Origin: CAYZTD01 sp964638155
Lineage (GTDB): Archaea; Thermoplasmatota; E2; DHVEG-1
Reading direction: 5' to 3'
NCBI GenBank assembly: GCA_964638155.1
Contig: CAZWYI010000002.1
Coordinates: forward strand, 1-64,000
DNA length: 64,000 nucleotides
Shown here: piece after piece, positions 26,325-34,799 of the stretch
Layout: every line of letters starts with the position of its first letter
Position numbering within the stretch: position 1 is the stretch's first letter
Position numbers and translations under genes: made by a program
The notes under the pieces: generated by a model
What the model was told of the DNA's origin: nothing
Seen by the model: only the letters and a program-made list of their open reading frames with translations
Databases searched by the model: none

Positions 26325-27113
26325 TTTCATATCTTCAAGTTTTTTCATGGCATCTACTGCTTCATTTTTATAACGTTCTTTTAGTTTAGAATAAGTATCA
26401 TCAGATATCTTTTTATTTCTATGTTTCTTTTCAAGTTCTTTTAAAAGAGACATAAGAAGGGTTTTTTTGGTGCTAATATATTCTTCTGATGAACCAATTG
26501 TCTCTCTTTTTTTAGTCTGCTTTTGTTTTTTAAAAAAATAGTATACAAAAACAGTAAGTAGAATTATTAAAAGTAAAACAGAAATAATTGTGTATATGCT
26601 AAGTTGTTGAGGTTCAACTTCAAAAAGTGTTATACTAAATTTTGTGTTATTCTTCATATTTTCTGCTGAATATCTATTATTGCCATTGTAATTTAGATCA
26701 AGAGTTTCAGCGTCCCTAAGTATTTTTTTTTCAAAAATTGTTTCTGTCTCAGATTTTTCAATATTATATGTAATTTTAATTTCTAATTTATTGCTTATCT
26801 GAAGGTTTAAATCTGAAATGTTACAAGAATAAGTGTTTTCACTTATTTTGATATTTTCTTCTTCAATTAAGTTTTCATTTATATTGATACTTATATCTGA
26901 TGATTTTTCTGTTATCCAAAAAGAAATAATTGTATAGTTCTCGTTAGCTTCCCCAATTATTTCAATTGTTTCTTCTACTTTTAAGTTATCATTTTGAGAT
27001 GAAATTTCAATTGAATGTGTTTCTGAAGTAATGTTTTCTGCGTTTGATATTAATCCTGTGCCTGCTGTGATAAGTATTATAGCTAAAACTCCAACTGTAT
27101 ATTTTATTTTCAT
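26310..27113 (-). CDS. Membrane-anchored exported protein, unknown function
   Basis: 267 residues. Signal peptide (KYTVGVLAIILITAGTGLISNA), a beta-rich exported domain of about 140 residues with several N-x-S/T sequons, one membrane helix near 175-195 (LSIYTIISVLLLIILLTVFVYYFF), and a cytoplasmic Lys-rich helical tail ending in a SHOCT-like segment (LMSLLKELEKKHRNKKISDDTYSKLKERY). The start ATG follows GGGAG. I do not know its function. The architecture (exported domain, single helix, short coiled tail) recurs in euryarchaeal envelope proteins. Confidence 0.72.
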   Translation of the reverse strand: MKIKYTVGVLAIILITAGTGLISNAENITSETHSIEISSQNDNLKVEETIEIIGEANENYTIISFWITEKSSDISININENLIEEENIKISENTYSCNISDLNLQISNKLEIKITYNIEKSETETIFEKKILRDAETLDLNYNGNNRYSAENMKNNTKFSITLFEVEPQQLSIYTIISVLLLIILLTVFVYYFFKKQKQTKKRETIGSSEEYISTKKTLLMSLLKELEKKHRNKKISDDTYSKLKERYKNEAVDAMKKLEDMKSEIK

Positions 27114-27233
27114 TTCTTACTCCCAATTGGTGTCATATTTTTGATTACTTATTTATTTTTCTAAATTAAATAGTTTTAACCTATAATCAAACGAAACTTC
27201 TAAAAGCATGTTCTTTCATTACCCGATTGAGAT

Positions 27234-27659
27234 ATGAAAATTAGAAACATACAACTAAAATCAATTGAAGCAAGAAGATATACTGATAGAAACGAACGTC
27301 CAAAAAAAGTTAGGATAGATCATAATAGTACTTTTACTCGTATTTCATATATTAAAGACAATAATGCAAGTCTTGATTTTCAATATACGGCAAGTTACGG
27401 TCCAGTAGGACTAATAAAACTAGAAGGTTCTTTGTTGTATCAAGATGAAAACGCAAAAAAGATTGCAAATAACTGGAATGAAACACGAAAAATGCCAAAT
27501 GAGATAGCTAGTAGAATGCACACCGCTGTTATGCATGCATGTGTTCCTGAAGCCGTAGGTATTGCAAAAGATTTAGGTTTGCCTCCTCCAATACCATTAC
27601 CGCAGGTAAAACTAGGAGATACACCTAAAAAAGGAACAGCAGGTCCTGAAGTAGCCTAA
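27234..27659 (+). CDS. Conserved archaeal protein, possibly SecB-like
   Basis: 141 residues, soluble, no cysteine motif apart from one conserved-looking Cys. Beta strands (KIRNIQLKSIEARRY, KKVRIDHNSTFTRISY, ASLDFQYTASYGPVGLIKLEGSLLY) are followed by a helical C-terminus (EIASRMHTAVMHACVPEAVGIAKDLGLPPPIPLPQVKL). The strand order, the EG turn and the PPPIPLPQV segment after a helix are reminiscent of SecB-fold chaperones, whose C-terminus has FPQLNLAPV. That is an inference from layout, not a firm assignment. It precedes pyrH by 54 nt on the same strand. Confidence 0.5.
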   Translation: MKIRNIQLKSIEARRYTDRNERPKKVRIDHNSTFTRISYIKDNNASLDFQYTASYGPVGLIKLEGSLLYQDENAKKIANNWNETRKMPNEIASRMHTAVMHACVPEAVGIAKDLGLPPPIPLPQVKLGDTPKKGTAGPEVA

Positions 27660-27713
27660 AATTTTTTTATTTAAAAATCTAAAAATATGGGTCCTTACAT
27701 ACAATAAAATATT

Positions 27714-28388
27714 ATGGACTCAATTGTAATCTCTATCGGTGGATCAGTTTTATTTTCAGATGATATAGATTTTTCTTTTTTTAATAGACTTAAAACTCTA
27801 TTAGATAAATATGCTGAAAAATATAAATTCTATATTGTTGTTGGAGGGGGAAAAACAGCTAGAAAATATATAAAACTAGGTAGAGAGTTGAATTTAGATG
27901 AAGAAACCTTAGATCAAATAGGAATTGATGTAACAAGGTTAAATGCAAGAATGTTATCCTTAATAATTAAAGATTCAAACAGAGATATACCATTTACCAC
28001 TGATGAAGCAAAAAATCTACCAAATAAAGTTATAGTTATGGGGGGTACAACTCCAGGTCATAGCACGGATATGGTAGGTGCAGAACTTGCATATAAAACA
28101 AATTCTTCAAAATATATTATTGCAACAAATGTTGATGGCATATATGATAAAGATCCAAATAAATTTGAAGATGCAAAAAAAATACCCGAAATAAAAATTG
28201 TAGAACTTATTAAAAAATATGGAACTAAATGGAATATGGCAGGGAAAAACATTGTTATCGATGGCCCTGCTTTAGAAATTATTTCTAAAGAAAAAATTCC
28301 AACCTATGTATTTAATGGAAAAAAATTAGATGAACTAGAAAAAATATTCAAGAATAAAAAATTTAATGGAACAAAAATAAAAATATAA
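27714..28388 (+). CDS. pyrH: UMP kinase
   Basis: 224 residues, typical of the archaeal-type UMP kinase. Amino-acid-kinase fold motifs: IVISIGGSVLF at the N-terminus, VVGGGKTARKYI, the DQIGIDVTRLNARML segment, VMGGTTPGHSTDMVGAELA for UMP binding, and ATNVDGIYDKDPNK for ATP binding. It phosphorylates UMP to UDP. It stands downstream of the SecB-like gene and convergent with ftsZ. Confidence 0.95.
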   Translation: MDSIVISIGGSVLFSDDIDFSFFNRLKTLLDKYAEKYKFYIVVGGGKTARKYIKLGRELNLDEETLDQIGIDVTRLNARMLSLIIKDSNRDIPFTTDEAKNLPNKVIVMGGTTPGHSTDMVGAELAYKTNSSKYIIATNVDGIYDKDPNKFEDAKKIPEIKIVELIKKYGTKWNMAGKNIVIDGPALEIISKEKIPTYVFNGKKLDELEKIFKNKKFNGTKIKI

Positions 28389-28420
28389 AAAAAAGAAAAA
28401 AATTGTTTTTTATAACAATT

Positions 28421-29533
28421 TTACCTTACAAAATCTATATCAAAGTTTTTGTTTGTTACTGTTTTTACAGGTGCTTTTTGCATAGCAGGAGACCCTTGTG
28501 GGCCAAGTAGATTAGGTGATTGTACACCAGTCATAATAGCCATTACCCTGCATTTCCCTTCAAACTCTGGTAGAACTCTTGCACCAAGTATCACATTTGA
28601 ATAGCAGTCAAGATCCTCTGTTAATGATTTTGCAACATCTTGAACATATTTTAGGCTCATATTTGGGCCACCTGTAATATGAACAAGTGCTCCATTTGCA
28701 CCGGTGTAATCAACATTTAGAAGTGGATGATTCAATGCTTCTTGTACTATTGACTCAACTCCAGCATCCTCATCTGATTCACCCCAGAGCATAACAGATA
28801 GTCCACCTTGGTTCATAATTGATTTCATATCTGCATAATCAAGGTTAATTAACGATGGTACAGTAATTGTTTCAGATAATCCTTTTACAGTTTCAGCTAT
28901 CATTTGATCCATAACTGAAAATGCTTGGTTTATAGGTAGATTTGGTACAAACTCAAGAAGTCTGTTGTTATCAAGTACTACTGTACTGTCTGCTTTTATT
29001 CTAAGTTTATCAAGGCCTTCATCTGCTTTTATAAGTCTTGCTCTTTCTACATTGAATGGAGTTGATACCATGCAAGTAACTACTGAGTTATGTTTTTTTG
29101 CCATTTCAGCAACTACAGGTGCAGAACCTGTGCCTGTTCCTCCGCCCATACCAGCAGTAATAAATACAAGATCTGAATCTTTTATCAAATTCTCTATTTC
29201 TCTACTTGATTCTTGGGCAGCTCTTTGTGCTACTTCTGGAAATCCACCTGCTCCTAGACCGCGGGTTAGGTTTTCACCAATTAATATTTTATGATCTGCT
29301 TCTACTAAATCAAGTGCTTGTTTGTCTGTATTTATAGCTATTGTATCTGCGCCTTTTACACCTAATTTGTTTAATCTAGTTATCGTGTTTCCTCCGGCTC
29401 CACCGCATCCAACAATTGTTATTCTTGGTGTTCCAAACATATCGTCTTCATTAATTTTTAATCTGTTTTCTTCATCTTTTTTATTTTCTACTGCATTTTT
29501 AATAAATGATTCCATATTCTTGTTTTCTCCCAT
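28421..29533 (-). CDS. ftsZ: Cell division GTPase FtsZ
   Basis: 370 residues. Tubulin signature GGGTGTG at residues 130-136, preceded by GCGGAGGNT (phosphate-contact loop T1) and followed by NLDYADMKSIM with the catalytic T7 loop residues. A 33-residue N-terminal extension precedes the core. The C-terminal tail FDIDFVR is a short conserved-type peptide that would bind a membrane anchor such as SepF. ATG 29533 has an ideal TAGGAGG ribosome binding site. It lies downstream of a CdrS-like RHH regulator, and the leader between them has an upstream ORF plus a segment complementary to the RNA candidate at 46060. It is archaeal FtsZ; I cannot decide FtsZ1 versus FtsZ2. Confidence 0.97.
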   Translation of the reverse strand: MGENKNMESFIKNAVENKKDEENRLKINEDDMFGTPRITIVGCGGAGGNTITRLNKLGVKGADTIAINTDKQALDLVEADHKILIGENLTRGLGAGGFPEVAQRAAQESSREIENLIKDSDLVFITAGMGGGTGTGSAPVVAEMAKKHNSVVTCMVSTPFNVERARLIKADEGLDKLRIKADSTVVLDNNRLLEFVPNLPINQAFSVMDQMIAETVKGLSETITVPSLINLDYADMKSIMNQGGLSVMLWGESDEDAGVESIVQEALNHPLLNVDYTGANGALVHITGGPNMSLKYVQDVAKSLTEDLDCYSNVILGARVLPEFEGKCRVMAIMTGVQSPNLLGPQGSPAMQKAPVKTVTNKNFDIDFVR

Positions 29534-29543
29534 ACAATTCCTC

Positions 29544-29603
29544 CTATTTGCTGGTAGTTTGAAGGACGCCCATCCCGAGGCGCCCTTCTGTTAAGGGGTG
29601 CAT
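29544..29603 (-). CDS. 19-codon upstream ORF in the ftsZ leader
   Basis: Reads MHPLTEGRLGMGVLQTTSK and then TAG. Its ATG is 7 nt after GGAGG (TAGGAGGGGATGGGATG), and its stop codon TAG is the first three bases of TAGGAGG, the ftsZ ribosome binding site. This spacing would couple ftsZ initiation to uORF translation. The peptide has no recognised homology, and the nucleotide match with the 46060 element is not in the same frame, so selection may be on RNA rather than peptide. Expression is unproven. Confidence 0.35.
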   Translation of the reverse strand: MHPLTEGRLGMGVLQTTSK

Positions 29604-29617
29604 CCCATCCCCTCCTA
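29550..29617 (-). promoter_or_regulatory. ftsZ leader element, match to the sRNA candidate at 46060
   Basis: On the mRNA strand it reads TAGGAGGGGATGGGATGCAC, then 37 nt containing a hairpin (GAAGG-GCGCC / GGGCG-TCCTTC), then AAACTACCAGC. Both outer blocks recur exactly at 46072-46111, as the reverse complement relative to that element's predicted transcript. They cover the uORF Shine-Dalgarno/start and the segment just before the ftsZ Shine-Dalgarno. Confidence 0.6.
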
Positions 29618-29636
29618 ATTATTTTAATGTAGGTAG

Positions 29637-29864
29637 TTATTTTTTCATGTAAGGCTCAATGGACTCGACGGCAAGTTCCATTTCTTGGACTTTTTTTATT
29701 TTTTCCGCCTTTTCAATTAAATCATTGGCATAGTTTTTAATAAAATCGTTTACCGCATGTCGAATAACCTCCGACCTAGTTGCAAACTCTCCAGCTCTCA
29801 CAAAAAGATCTATTGAGTGAACATTTCGCTGGGGTAATCTTATGGTTATCCTTTGCGTTTCCAT
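29637..29864 (-). CDS. CdrS-like ribbon-helix-helix regulator next to ftsZ
   Basis: 75 residues from ATG 29864 (GTGAGGAG upstream; the in-frame GTG at 29876 is less likely). METQRITIRLPQRNVHSIDLFVRAGEFATRSEVIRHAVNDFIKNYA is an RHH DNA-binding domain with a strand TQRITIRLP for the major groove; a charged helix follows. In haloarchaea, CdrS, an RHH protein encoded with ftsZ, controls division genes; the same neighbourhood here supports an orthologous role. Both genes are probably on one transcript started by the TATA/BRE element near 29995-30013. Confidence 0.85.
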   Translation of the reverse strand: METQRITIRLPQRNVHSIDLFVRAGEFATRSEVIRHAVNDFIKNYANDLIEKAEKIKKVQEMELAVESIEPYMKK

Positions 29865-29994
29865 TTTTCTCCTCACATTAAACTAGCCTTTGCCATTATG
29901 ATGCCATTATTGCGTCGATAATACGTCTAAATTACGCCGATTAAACGACACCAGACATCATTTGTCTGACAAACATAGAACGAATGTGTGGTTA

Positions 29995-30013
29995 AGTTTA
30001 TATAATTTTCGCT
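29995..30013 (-). promoter_or_regulatory. TATA/BRE promoter of cdrS-like/ftsZ transcript
   Basis: On the minus strand: GCGAAAATTATATAAACTT, a purine-rich BRE followed by TTATATAAA. The expected start lies near 29970, giving a leader of about 105 nt before the RHH ATG. That leader holds the hairpin CAGACA-aatga-TGTCTG and a doubled AATGGCA, possible targets for RHH autoregulation. Confidence 0.55.
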
Positions 30014-30054
30014 AATTTTTAAGCAGCCGTATATGCACCTGCATATGTAGAGAA

Positions 30055-30678
30055 TTATGAGCGTACAATATGGCCAAATGCAACAGTTCCAGAAATTTTT
30101 TCTATTTTAACTTTGACACTTGTGCCTTTTACGGCTCCATTAACATATATAATGTATTTATCAAAATAGGCTATACCGTCGCCTTTTTTGCCTATATCTT
30201 TAATTGTTAAATCGTAAGTATTTCCTTCTTTAAGTCTTTCTGAAGGCTGTGTGACAACTTTTTTCTTACGTGCTTTAACTGATCTAAATGCACCACATGC
30301 ATCACATCTTATTAGAGTTGTTCTACCTTTTTTTACAAGATGGGTATCAGGTCTGTTACACTCAGAGCAGATGACATAGGTATCAACATATTCTTTTATT
30401 TTATTTTTAATATTTCTTGCTGGGATCTTTCCTTGGAAAACTGCTCTGCTACCTACTATTTCACCAGCAGTACCAAGTCCACCTAATAAAAATTTAAGAA
30501 TCTGATCGGCAGGACGGTTAAGAGTATTTGCTATTTTATCAAAATTTCTAATTACTGTAGTGTTTCCTTCATAAAAAACATCTGCAATAGGAACCTTAAA
30601 TCTGTCTTCTGCAACTTCTTTGTCTGGAGTGCTGTCTATTACTCTTTTTAATAATTTTTTATACTCTTCATCTGCCAT
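30055..30678 (-). CDS. Translation initiation factor aIF2 beta with C-terminal TRAM domain
   Basis: 207 residues from ATG 30678 (AGGTTGA upstream; TTG at 30693 is an alternative). The aIF2-beta core includes RFKVPIADVFYEGNTTVIRNF and IADQILKFL-type helices (RPADQILKFLLGGLGTAG), plus a zinc ribbon with VICSECNRPDTHL and RCDACGAFRSV. A TRAM domain fills the last ~60 residues (GNTYDLTIKDIGKKGDGIAYFDKYIIYVNGAVKGTSVKVKIEKI in overlapping parts). The factor is part of the aIF2 trimer with the gamma subunit at 32646. The TRAM fusion is also seen in some euryarchaea and would add RNA binding. Confidence 0.93.
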   Translation of the reverse strand: MADEEYKKLLKRVIDSTPDKEVAEDRFKVPIADVFYEGNTTVIRNFDKIANTLNRPADQILKFLLGGLGTAGEIVGSRAVFQGKIPARNIKNKIKEYVDTYVICSECNRPDTHLVKKGRTTLIRCDACGAFRSVKARKKKVVTQPSERLKEGNTYDLTIKDIGKKGDGIAYFDKYIIYVNGAVKGTSVKVKIEKISGTVAFGHIVRS

Positions 30679-30775
30679 ATTTTCAACCTGCAAATAGAAT
30701 AACTATCTAAAAAACTTGTGTTTGAAAATATTTCCCCTCTAAATCGATTTTTATAGATTATTTTTTTTGAAATCA

Positions 30776-30913
30776 CTAGTATTTAATGATATCAGGTCTG
30801 ATCTTTTTACCCATTACAAATATACCTTGTTTCATTGCTTTCTCTGCAACTTCAGTATTTCTAGTATATACTTTTTTGTTTCCTTTATTCCAGTACCATA
30901 TGAATTCAGACAT
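30776..30913 (-). CDS. Small conserved-type protein, 45 residues
   Basis: MSEFIWYWNKGNKKVYTRNT, then EVAEKAMKQG and IFVMGKKIRPDIIKY. The ATG follows a strong GTGGGGGAG ribosome binding site with 4-nt spacing, and the composition (aromatic N-terminus, KKVYTRN turn, basic end) looks like a folded small protein. No known family comes to mind. It lies between the CNNM transporter and aIF2-beta, all on the minus strand. Confidence 0.6.
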   Translation of the reverse strand: MSEFIWYWNKGNKKVYTRNTEVAEKAMKQGIFVMGKKIRPDIIKY

Positions 30914-31011
30914 TTGTCTCCCCCACAAATGAACTTATGTAGCACTAGGCAAATAAGAGATGTTATAAATAGTTTGCCAAAAAAAGAAAATTTAATTGTA
31001 ATTTTTTATTT

Positions 31012-31992
31012 TTAATCATGCTCGTCTTTAATCTCGCCAAAGATTTCTTCAATTAAATCTTCCATACTTACAAGGCCGATAGTATGACCCTTTTTGTTTT
31101 GTAAAACTGCTATATGTGTTTTATAAAGCTTCATTTTTCTTAAGACATCATCTACTTTCATACTCGGATTAATTATTAACACATCACGCATAATTTCATT
31201 TATTTTAGTTTTTTTATCCTCAAGTTTCAAGGTATCTTTTACATGAACCATGCCAATAATGTCATCATAATTTTTATCATATACTGGAAACCTTGAAAAA
31301 CCTGTTTTAATAGATTTTTTAATAAGATTATCTATAGTATCTTTTTTATTGATGAACTCAATTTTATATTTAGGATTATCAACTTCATCGACTATTTTTT
31401 CATCAAACTCAAAAACATCGCTTACCATTACTCTTTCATCTTTTTCAATTGTTCCTTCTTCTTCCCCTAGTTTCATCATAGCAATTATTTTTTCTTCTGT
31501 TACAATGTCTTTTTGTTTTTCACCTTTCCCAATAAGTTTTAAAAGACCATTTGAAATCGTTTTTACAGATACAACTATAGGATGAAATATTTTTGTAAAA
31601 ATACTTATTGCTTTAGCTGATTTTAAAGCCCATTTTTCGTTTTTTCTACCAAATGCTTTAGGGGTAGTCTCACTAAATATTATCACTAGAAAAAACATTA
31701 GAAGTGTAGCAATTCCAACACCGATACTTCCGAATATCTTTGTTGTGACAAAACCTGCTAGAACCGATGCAAAAATATTTACAATATTATTACCAATTAC
31801 TATAGCACTTATAACATCATCTGGTTTTTTTAATAATCCTTCAAGAATTTGTGCTTTTTTATTTCCGTTTCTAGCTTTATCAACAATAATAGCTCTATCT
31901 ATTGATACTAGTGCCATTTCAGAACCTGAAAAAAAGGCTGAAATAAAAATTAAGAAAGCAATTATTATGATACTTACTATAATATATATCAT
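31012..31992 (-). CDS. CNNM/CorC-type transporter (DUF21 plus CBS pair)
   Basis: 326 residues. The DUF21/CNNM membrane domain (about 1-150) contains FFSGSEMALVSIDRA and the VIGNNIVNIFASVLAGF segment typical of the Na+/Mg2+ antiporter family. The conserved SETTPKAFGRKN follows. A CBS pair spans about 195-320, with GFSRFPVYDKNYDDIIGMVHVKD and HIAVLQNKKGHTIGLVSMEDLIEEIFGEI. The Mg2+ or Co2+ resistance/transport role comes from family knowledge. No C-terminal CorC-HlyC transporter-associated domain follows the CBS pair. Confidence 0.92.
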   Translation of the reverse strand: MIYIIVSIIIIAFLIFISAFFSGSEMALVSIDRAIIVDKARNGNKKAQILEGLLKKPDDVISAIVIGNNIVNIFASVLAGFVTTKIFGSIGVGIATLLMFFLVIIFSETTPKAFGRKNEKWALKSAKAISIFTKIFHPIVVSVKTISNGLLKLIGKGEKQKDIVTEEKIIAMMKLGEEEGTIEKDERVMVSDVFEFDEKIVDEVDNPKYKIEFINKKDTIDNLIKKSIKTGFSRFPVYDKNYDDIIGMVHVKDTLKLEDKKTKINEIMRDVLIINPSMKVDDVLRKMKLYKTHIAVLQNKKGHTIGLVSMEDLIEEIFGEIKDEHD

Positions 31993-32205
31993 ATTGTTTT
32001 TGATTCCCTCTTAAGATAACCGCCCATATTAAATAATCCTTTTTAAGTTTAATTGTCATAATTTAGGGATTTTCACAGGATATTATTCTCAAATACTGGA
32101 AAAATTTTTTATATCACTTTATTTTCACCAATAAATTATTAAAACATAATCCTGTTACCAGGAAAAGTCGAACTTAAAAACAAAGCACAATGGAGATCTA
32201 TTAAA

Positions 32206-32646
32206 ATGGTTGAATTTAAAGTTGTAATAAATGATACAAAAAACGGAAAATCTCATCAGGTAAAAGTAGAAGGACATCATGCAAATTCACTTATTGGAAA
32301 AAAAATCGGGGAAGAAGTAGATGGAATTTTTATTTCTCTTCCAGGTTATAAACTTCAAATCACTGGTGGAACTGATAAAGATGGATTTGCAATGAGAAAT
32401 GATTTACCTGGCGTGGTTAGAAGAAAGCTTTTACTTAGTAAAAGCAAAGGATATAAACCAAAAGAAAAAGGAAAAAGAACTAAAAAATCAATAAGAGGAA
32501 ATACAGTAAACCAAGATATTGTTCAAATTAATATGAAAGTTAAAAAACATAGTTCAAAACCAATTTCTGATTTACTAAAATCTCAAGATAAAAAAGAAGA
32601 AAGTAAAGAAGAAGATAAAGAAAAAGAGGTTAAAGAGGAGCAATAA
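32206..32646 (+). CDS. 30S ribosomal protein S6e
   Basis: 146 residues. S6e core FKVVINDTKNGKSHQVKVEGHHANSLIGKKIGEEVDG and the conserved GYKLQITGGTDKDGFAMR..GVVRRKLLLSKSKGY. A Lys/Glu-rich tail of about 30 residues extends the usual archaeal length (about 125). The stop overlaps the aIF2-gamma ATG by 1 nt (TAATG). The start follows GGAGATC. The S6e-aIF2-gamma pair is a conserved archaeal gene order. Confidence 0.97.
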   Translation: MVEFKVVINDTKNGKSHQVKVEGHHANSLIGKKIGEEVDGIFISLPGYKLQITGGTDKDGFAMRNDLPGVVRRKLLLSKSKGYKPKEKGKRTKKSIRGNTVNQDIVQINMKVKKHSSKPISDLLKSQDKKEESKEEDKEKEVKEEQ

Positions 32647-33887
32647 TGAGTCTTCCCAAGCAACCTGAAATAAATATTGGAATGATCGGCCATGTCGATC
32701 ATGGTAAAACAACTCTTACTCAGCGTCTTTCAGGAAAATGGACTGATGAGCATTCTGAAGAATTAAAAAAAGGTATATCTATAAAACTTGGATATGCAGA
32801 TGCTGCTTTTTATAAATGTCCAAATTGTGATGAACCAAAATGTTACTGTACAGATAAAAAATGTCCAAGTTGTGGTAGCCCTACTGAACTTTTAAGAGTG
32901 GTATCTTTTGTTGATGCACCAGGCCATGAAACCCTTATGGCTATAATGCTATCTGGTGCTGCAATTATGGATGGAGCAGTACTTGTTATTGCTGCAAATG
33001 AGGAATGTCCTCAGCCGCAGACTAGAGAACATTTGACTGCTCTTGATTTATCAGGAATAAAAAATATTGTTATTGTTCAAAATAAAATAGATCTAGTAAG
33101 TGAAAAACAAGCAGTAAAAAATTATGAACAAATTCTAAAGTTTGTAAAGGGAACATCTGCTGAGGGTGCACCAATTATACCGGTTAGTGCTCATCAAGAT
33201 ATCAATATTGATGTTTTGATAAAAGCAATGGAAGAAAAAATTCCAACTCCCGATCATAATCTTGAAAAACCATCGCTAATGTATACAGCTCGTAGTTTTG
33301 ACATTAATAAACCTGGTGCTAGACCTAATGAATTAAAAGGTGGAGTGATTGGTGGTTCCTTGGTTCAAGGAGTTCTTTCAAAAGGAGACGAAATTCAAAT
33401 AGCTCCTGGCAGAAGAATTGAGGTTGAAGGTAAGAAAAAAATTGAAAAAATTACTACTAAAGTTGATTCTTTATTTACTGGGGGTAAATCAGTAGATAAG
33501 GCAACACCCGGTGGACTTATTGCTATTGGAACAACTCTTGATCCATCACGAACTAAATCAGATTCTTTTGCAGGAAAGGTTATTGGAAAAGTAGATACTC
33601 TTCCACCAACCGTTAGAGATTTTCATTTATCTATTAGTTTACTTAAGCGTGTTGTTGGAACAATTGAAGAAAAAAACGTTGAGCCTATTAAAACAAATGA
33701 ACCATTGATGCTTACAATTGGAACTGCAACTACTGTTGGCATAGTATCTGAATTTAAAGGTGATTTAATCGGCGTTGAATCAAAACTTCCGGTATGTGTC
33801 AAGGAAGATCAACGGATTGCTATTAGTAGAAGGATAGATGGCAGATGGCATCTGATAGGTTACGGGAACGTAAAAATAGATCAATAG
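32646..33887 (+). CDS. Translation initiation factor aIF2 gamma
   Basis: 413 residues. Translational GTPase: G1 GHVDHGKTT, switch I region KKGISIKLGYAD, an inserted zinc knuckle with two pairs (CPNC..CPSC), G3 DAPGHE, G4 NKID. Domains II and III follow (GGVIGGSLVQGVLSKGDEI and LLKRVVG). It delivers Met-tRNAi to the 30S subunit with the beta and alpha subunits. It overlaps the upstream S6e gene by 1 nt and the downstream PIN gene by about 43 nt. Confidence 0.97.
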   Translation: MSLPKQPEINIGMIGHVDHGKTTLTQRLSGKWTDEHSEELKKGISIKLGYADAAFYKCPNCDEPKCYCTDKKCPSCGSPTELLRVVSFVDAPGHETLMAIMLSGAAIMDGAVLVIAANEECPQPQTREHLTALDLSGIKNIVIVQNKIDLVSEKQAVKNYEQILKFVKGTSAEGAPIIPVSAHQDINIDVLIKAMEEKIPTPDHNLEKPSLMYTARSFDINKPGARPNELKGGVIGGSLVQGVLSKGDEIQIAPGRRIEVEGKKKIEKITTKVDSLFTGGKSVDKATPGGLIAIGTTLDPSRTKSDSFAGKVIGKVDTLPPTVRDFHLSISLLKRVVGTIEEKNVEPIKTNEPLMLTIGTATTVGIVSEFKGDLIGVESKLPVCVKEDQRIAISRRIDGRWHLIGYGNVKIDQ

Positions 33888-34249
33888 TTGTACTTGATAG
33901 CAGCGCTGCTATGATGCCTTTTGAGTTTTTAGTTGATTTAGAAAAGGGCTTAACTAGGCTTTTAGGTAAATTTAGAATAATTGTCTCTAGTAGTGTATTA
34001 AATGAACTTATTTTTTTAACTGAAAAAGGATCTGGTAGAAAGAAAAGATTTGCTAAACCTGCTCTTGATTTAATTAAAGATTATGAAGTAGTTGATACTA
34101 ATAAAAATGCTGATGATTCAGTTTTAGAACTTGCAGTTAAAATGGATGGCATAGTTTTTACAAATGATAAAGAACTTAGAAAAAGAGCTAAGAAAAATTC
34201 TTTGAAAACAATTTATTTAAGAGGAAAAAATAGACTTGTGTTAGAATAA
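33845..34249 (+). CDS. PIN-domain ribonuclease (Fcf1/UTP23-like archaeal type)
   Basis: 134 residues. PIN fold with acidic residues in VVLDSSAAMM (first Asp), SSVLNELIFL (Glu), ADDSVLELAV (Asp) and VFTNDKELRKRAK (Asp). The family normally follows aIF2-gamma in euryarchaea, as here. It is thought to act in rRNA processing. The ATG at 33845 lies inside the aIF2-gamma gene; a shorter start in the overlap is possible but no better ribosome binding site is seen. Confidence 0.85.
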   Translation: MASDRLRERKNRSIVVLDSSAAMMPFEFLVDLEKGLTRLLGKFRIIVSSSVLNELIFLTEKGSGRKKRFAKPALDLIKDYEVVDTNKNADDSVLELAVKMDGIVFTNDKELRKRAKKNSLKTIYLRGKNRLVLE

Positions 34250-34311
34250 TTTTAGAAATTTTTTGGAAAGTTTTTATAAACAAAGTGTGTATTCAACTTT
34301 CTTGTTATACT

Positions 34312-34434
34312 GTCGGGGTGGCTCAGCCTGGTTAGAGCGCCTGACTCATAAGCGCAGCTTAAAGGGTTCGAAAATAGTTGCCTTTATGGCGTTAAGATAT
34401 CAGGAGGTCGCGGGTTCAGATCCCGCCCCCGACA
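34312..34434 (+). tRNA. tRNA-Met (CAT) with 48-nt anticodon-loop intron
   Basis: Acceptor GTCGGGG/CCCCGAC with discriminator A; D arm GCTCAGCCTGGTTAGAGC; anticodon stem CCTGA/TCAGG; loop CTCATA|A with anticodon CAT. The intron (34351-34398) sits at the canonical 37/38 position and holds the hairpin AAAGG/CCTTT. The T arm is CGGGTTCAGATCCCG. Removing the intron leaves 75 nt. An elongator Met is most likely; an Ile-CAU (agmatidine-modified) identity cannot be excluded. A TATA-like TTTTATAAA lies about 40 nt upstream. Confidence 0.92.
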
Positions 34435-34797
34435 TACAAACTACTGACTCACCCCCTAAAAAAATTAAATTTACTAAACAGGTTCATATCCGGGATATTT
34501 TTAATATATTAACATAAAAACAAACAAGAAATTTCCAAACTTTAGTTTGCGAGATGAATCGTATGGTAAGATAATTTAAAAAACTGTTAAGTGTTTGTTC
34601 CCATAAATGGGAAAACTATCTCATTTTTGTCATTTAAGGGCTGACAATTTCTAGTATTTCCATAAAATTGCTTAAAAGGCTTTATAAAAAAAATATTGCT
34701 AAGGAGTTTATTTTAAAAATAATATGTGTTGAAAGTAGAAATTTACACAAAGCGAAGATTTTTTAAGTAAAATATATAAATAACAAGTAACATAACT
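34435..34797. other. Gene-free stretch after tRNA-Met
   Basis: No credible gene is seen. It is AT-rich and contains a quasi-palindrome TTCCCATAAATGGGAA (34598-34613) and, at its end, the TATA box TATATAAA (34773-34780) of the RNA candidate that follows. Confidence 0.5.
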
Positions 34798-34799
34798 AA

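Noticed and set aside
30032..30047. Short hairpin ATATGC-acct-GCATAT after aIF2-beta
   Set aside because: Only 6 bp with no T-run; probably chance or a weak terminator.
34263..34517. 84-codon reading frame across the tRNA-Met gene
   Set aside because: It is explained by the tRNA with its intron; composition and lack of a ribosome binding site argue against a protein.
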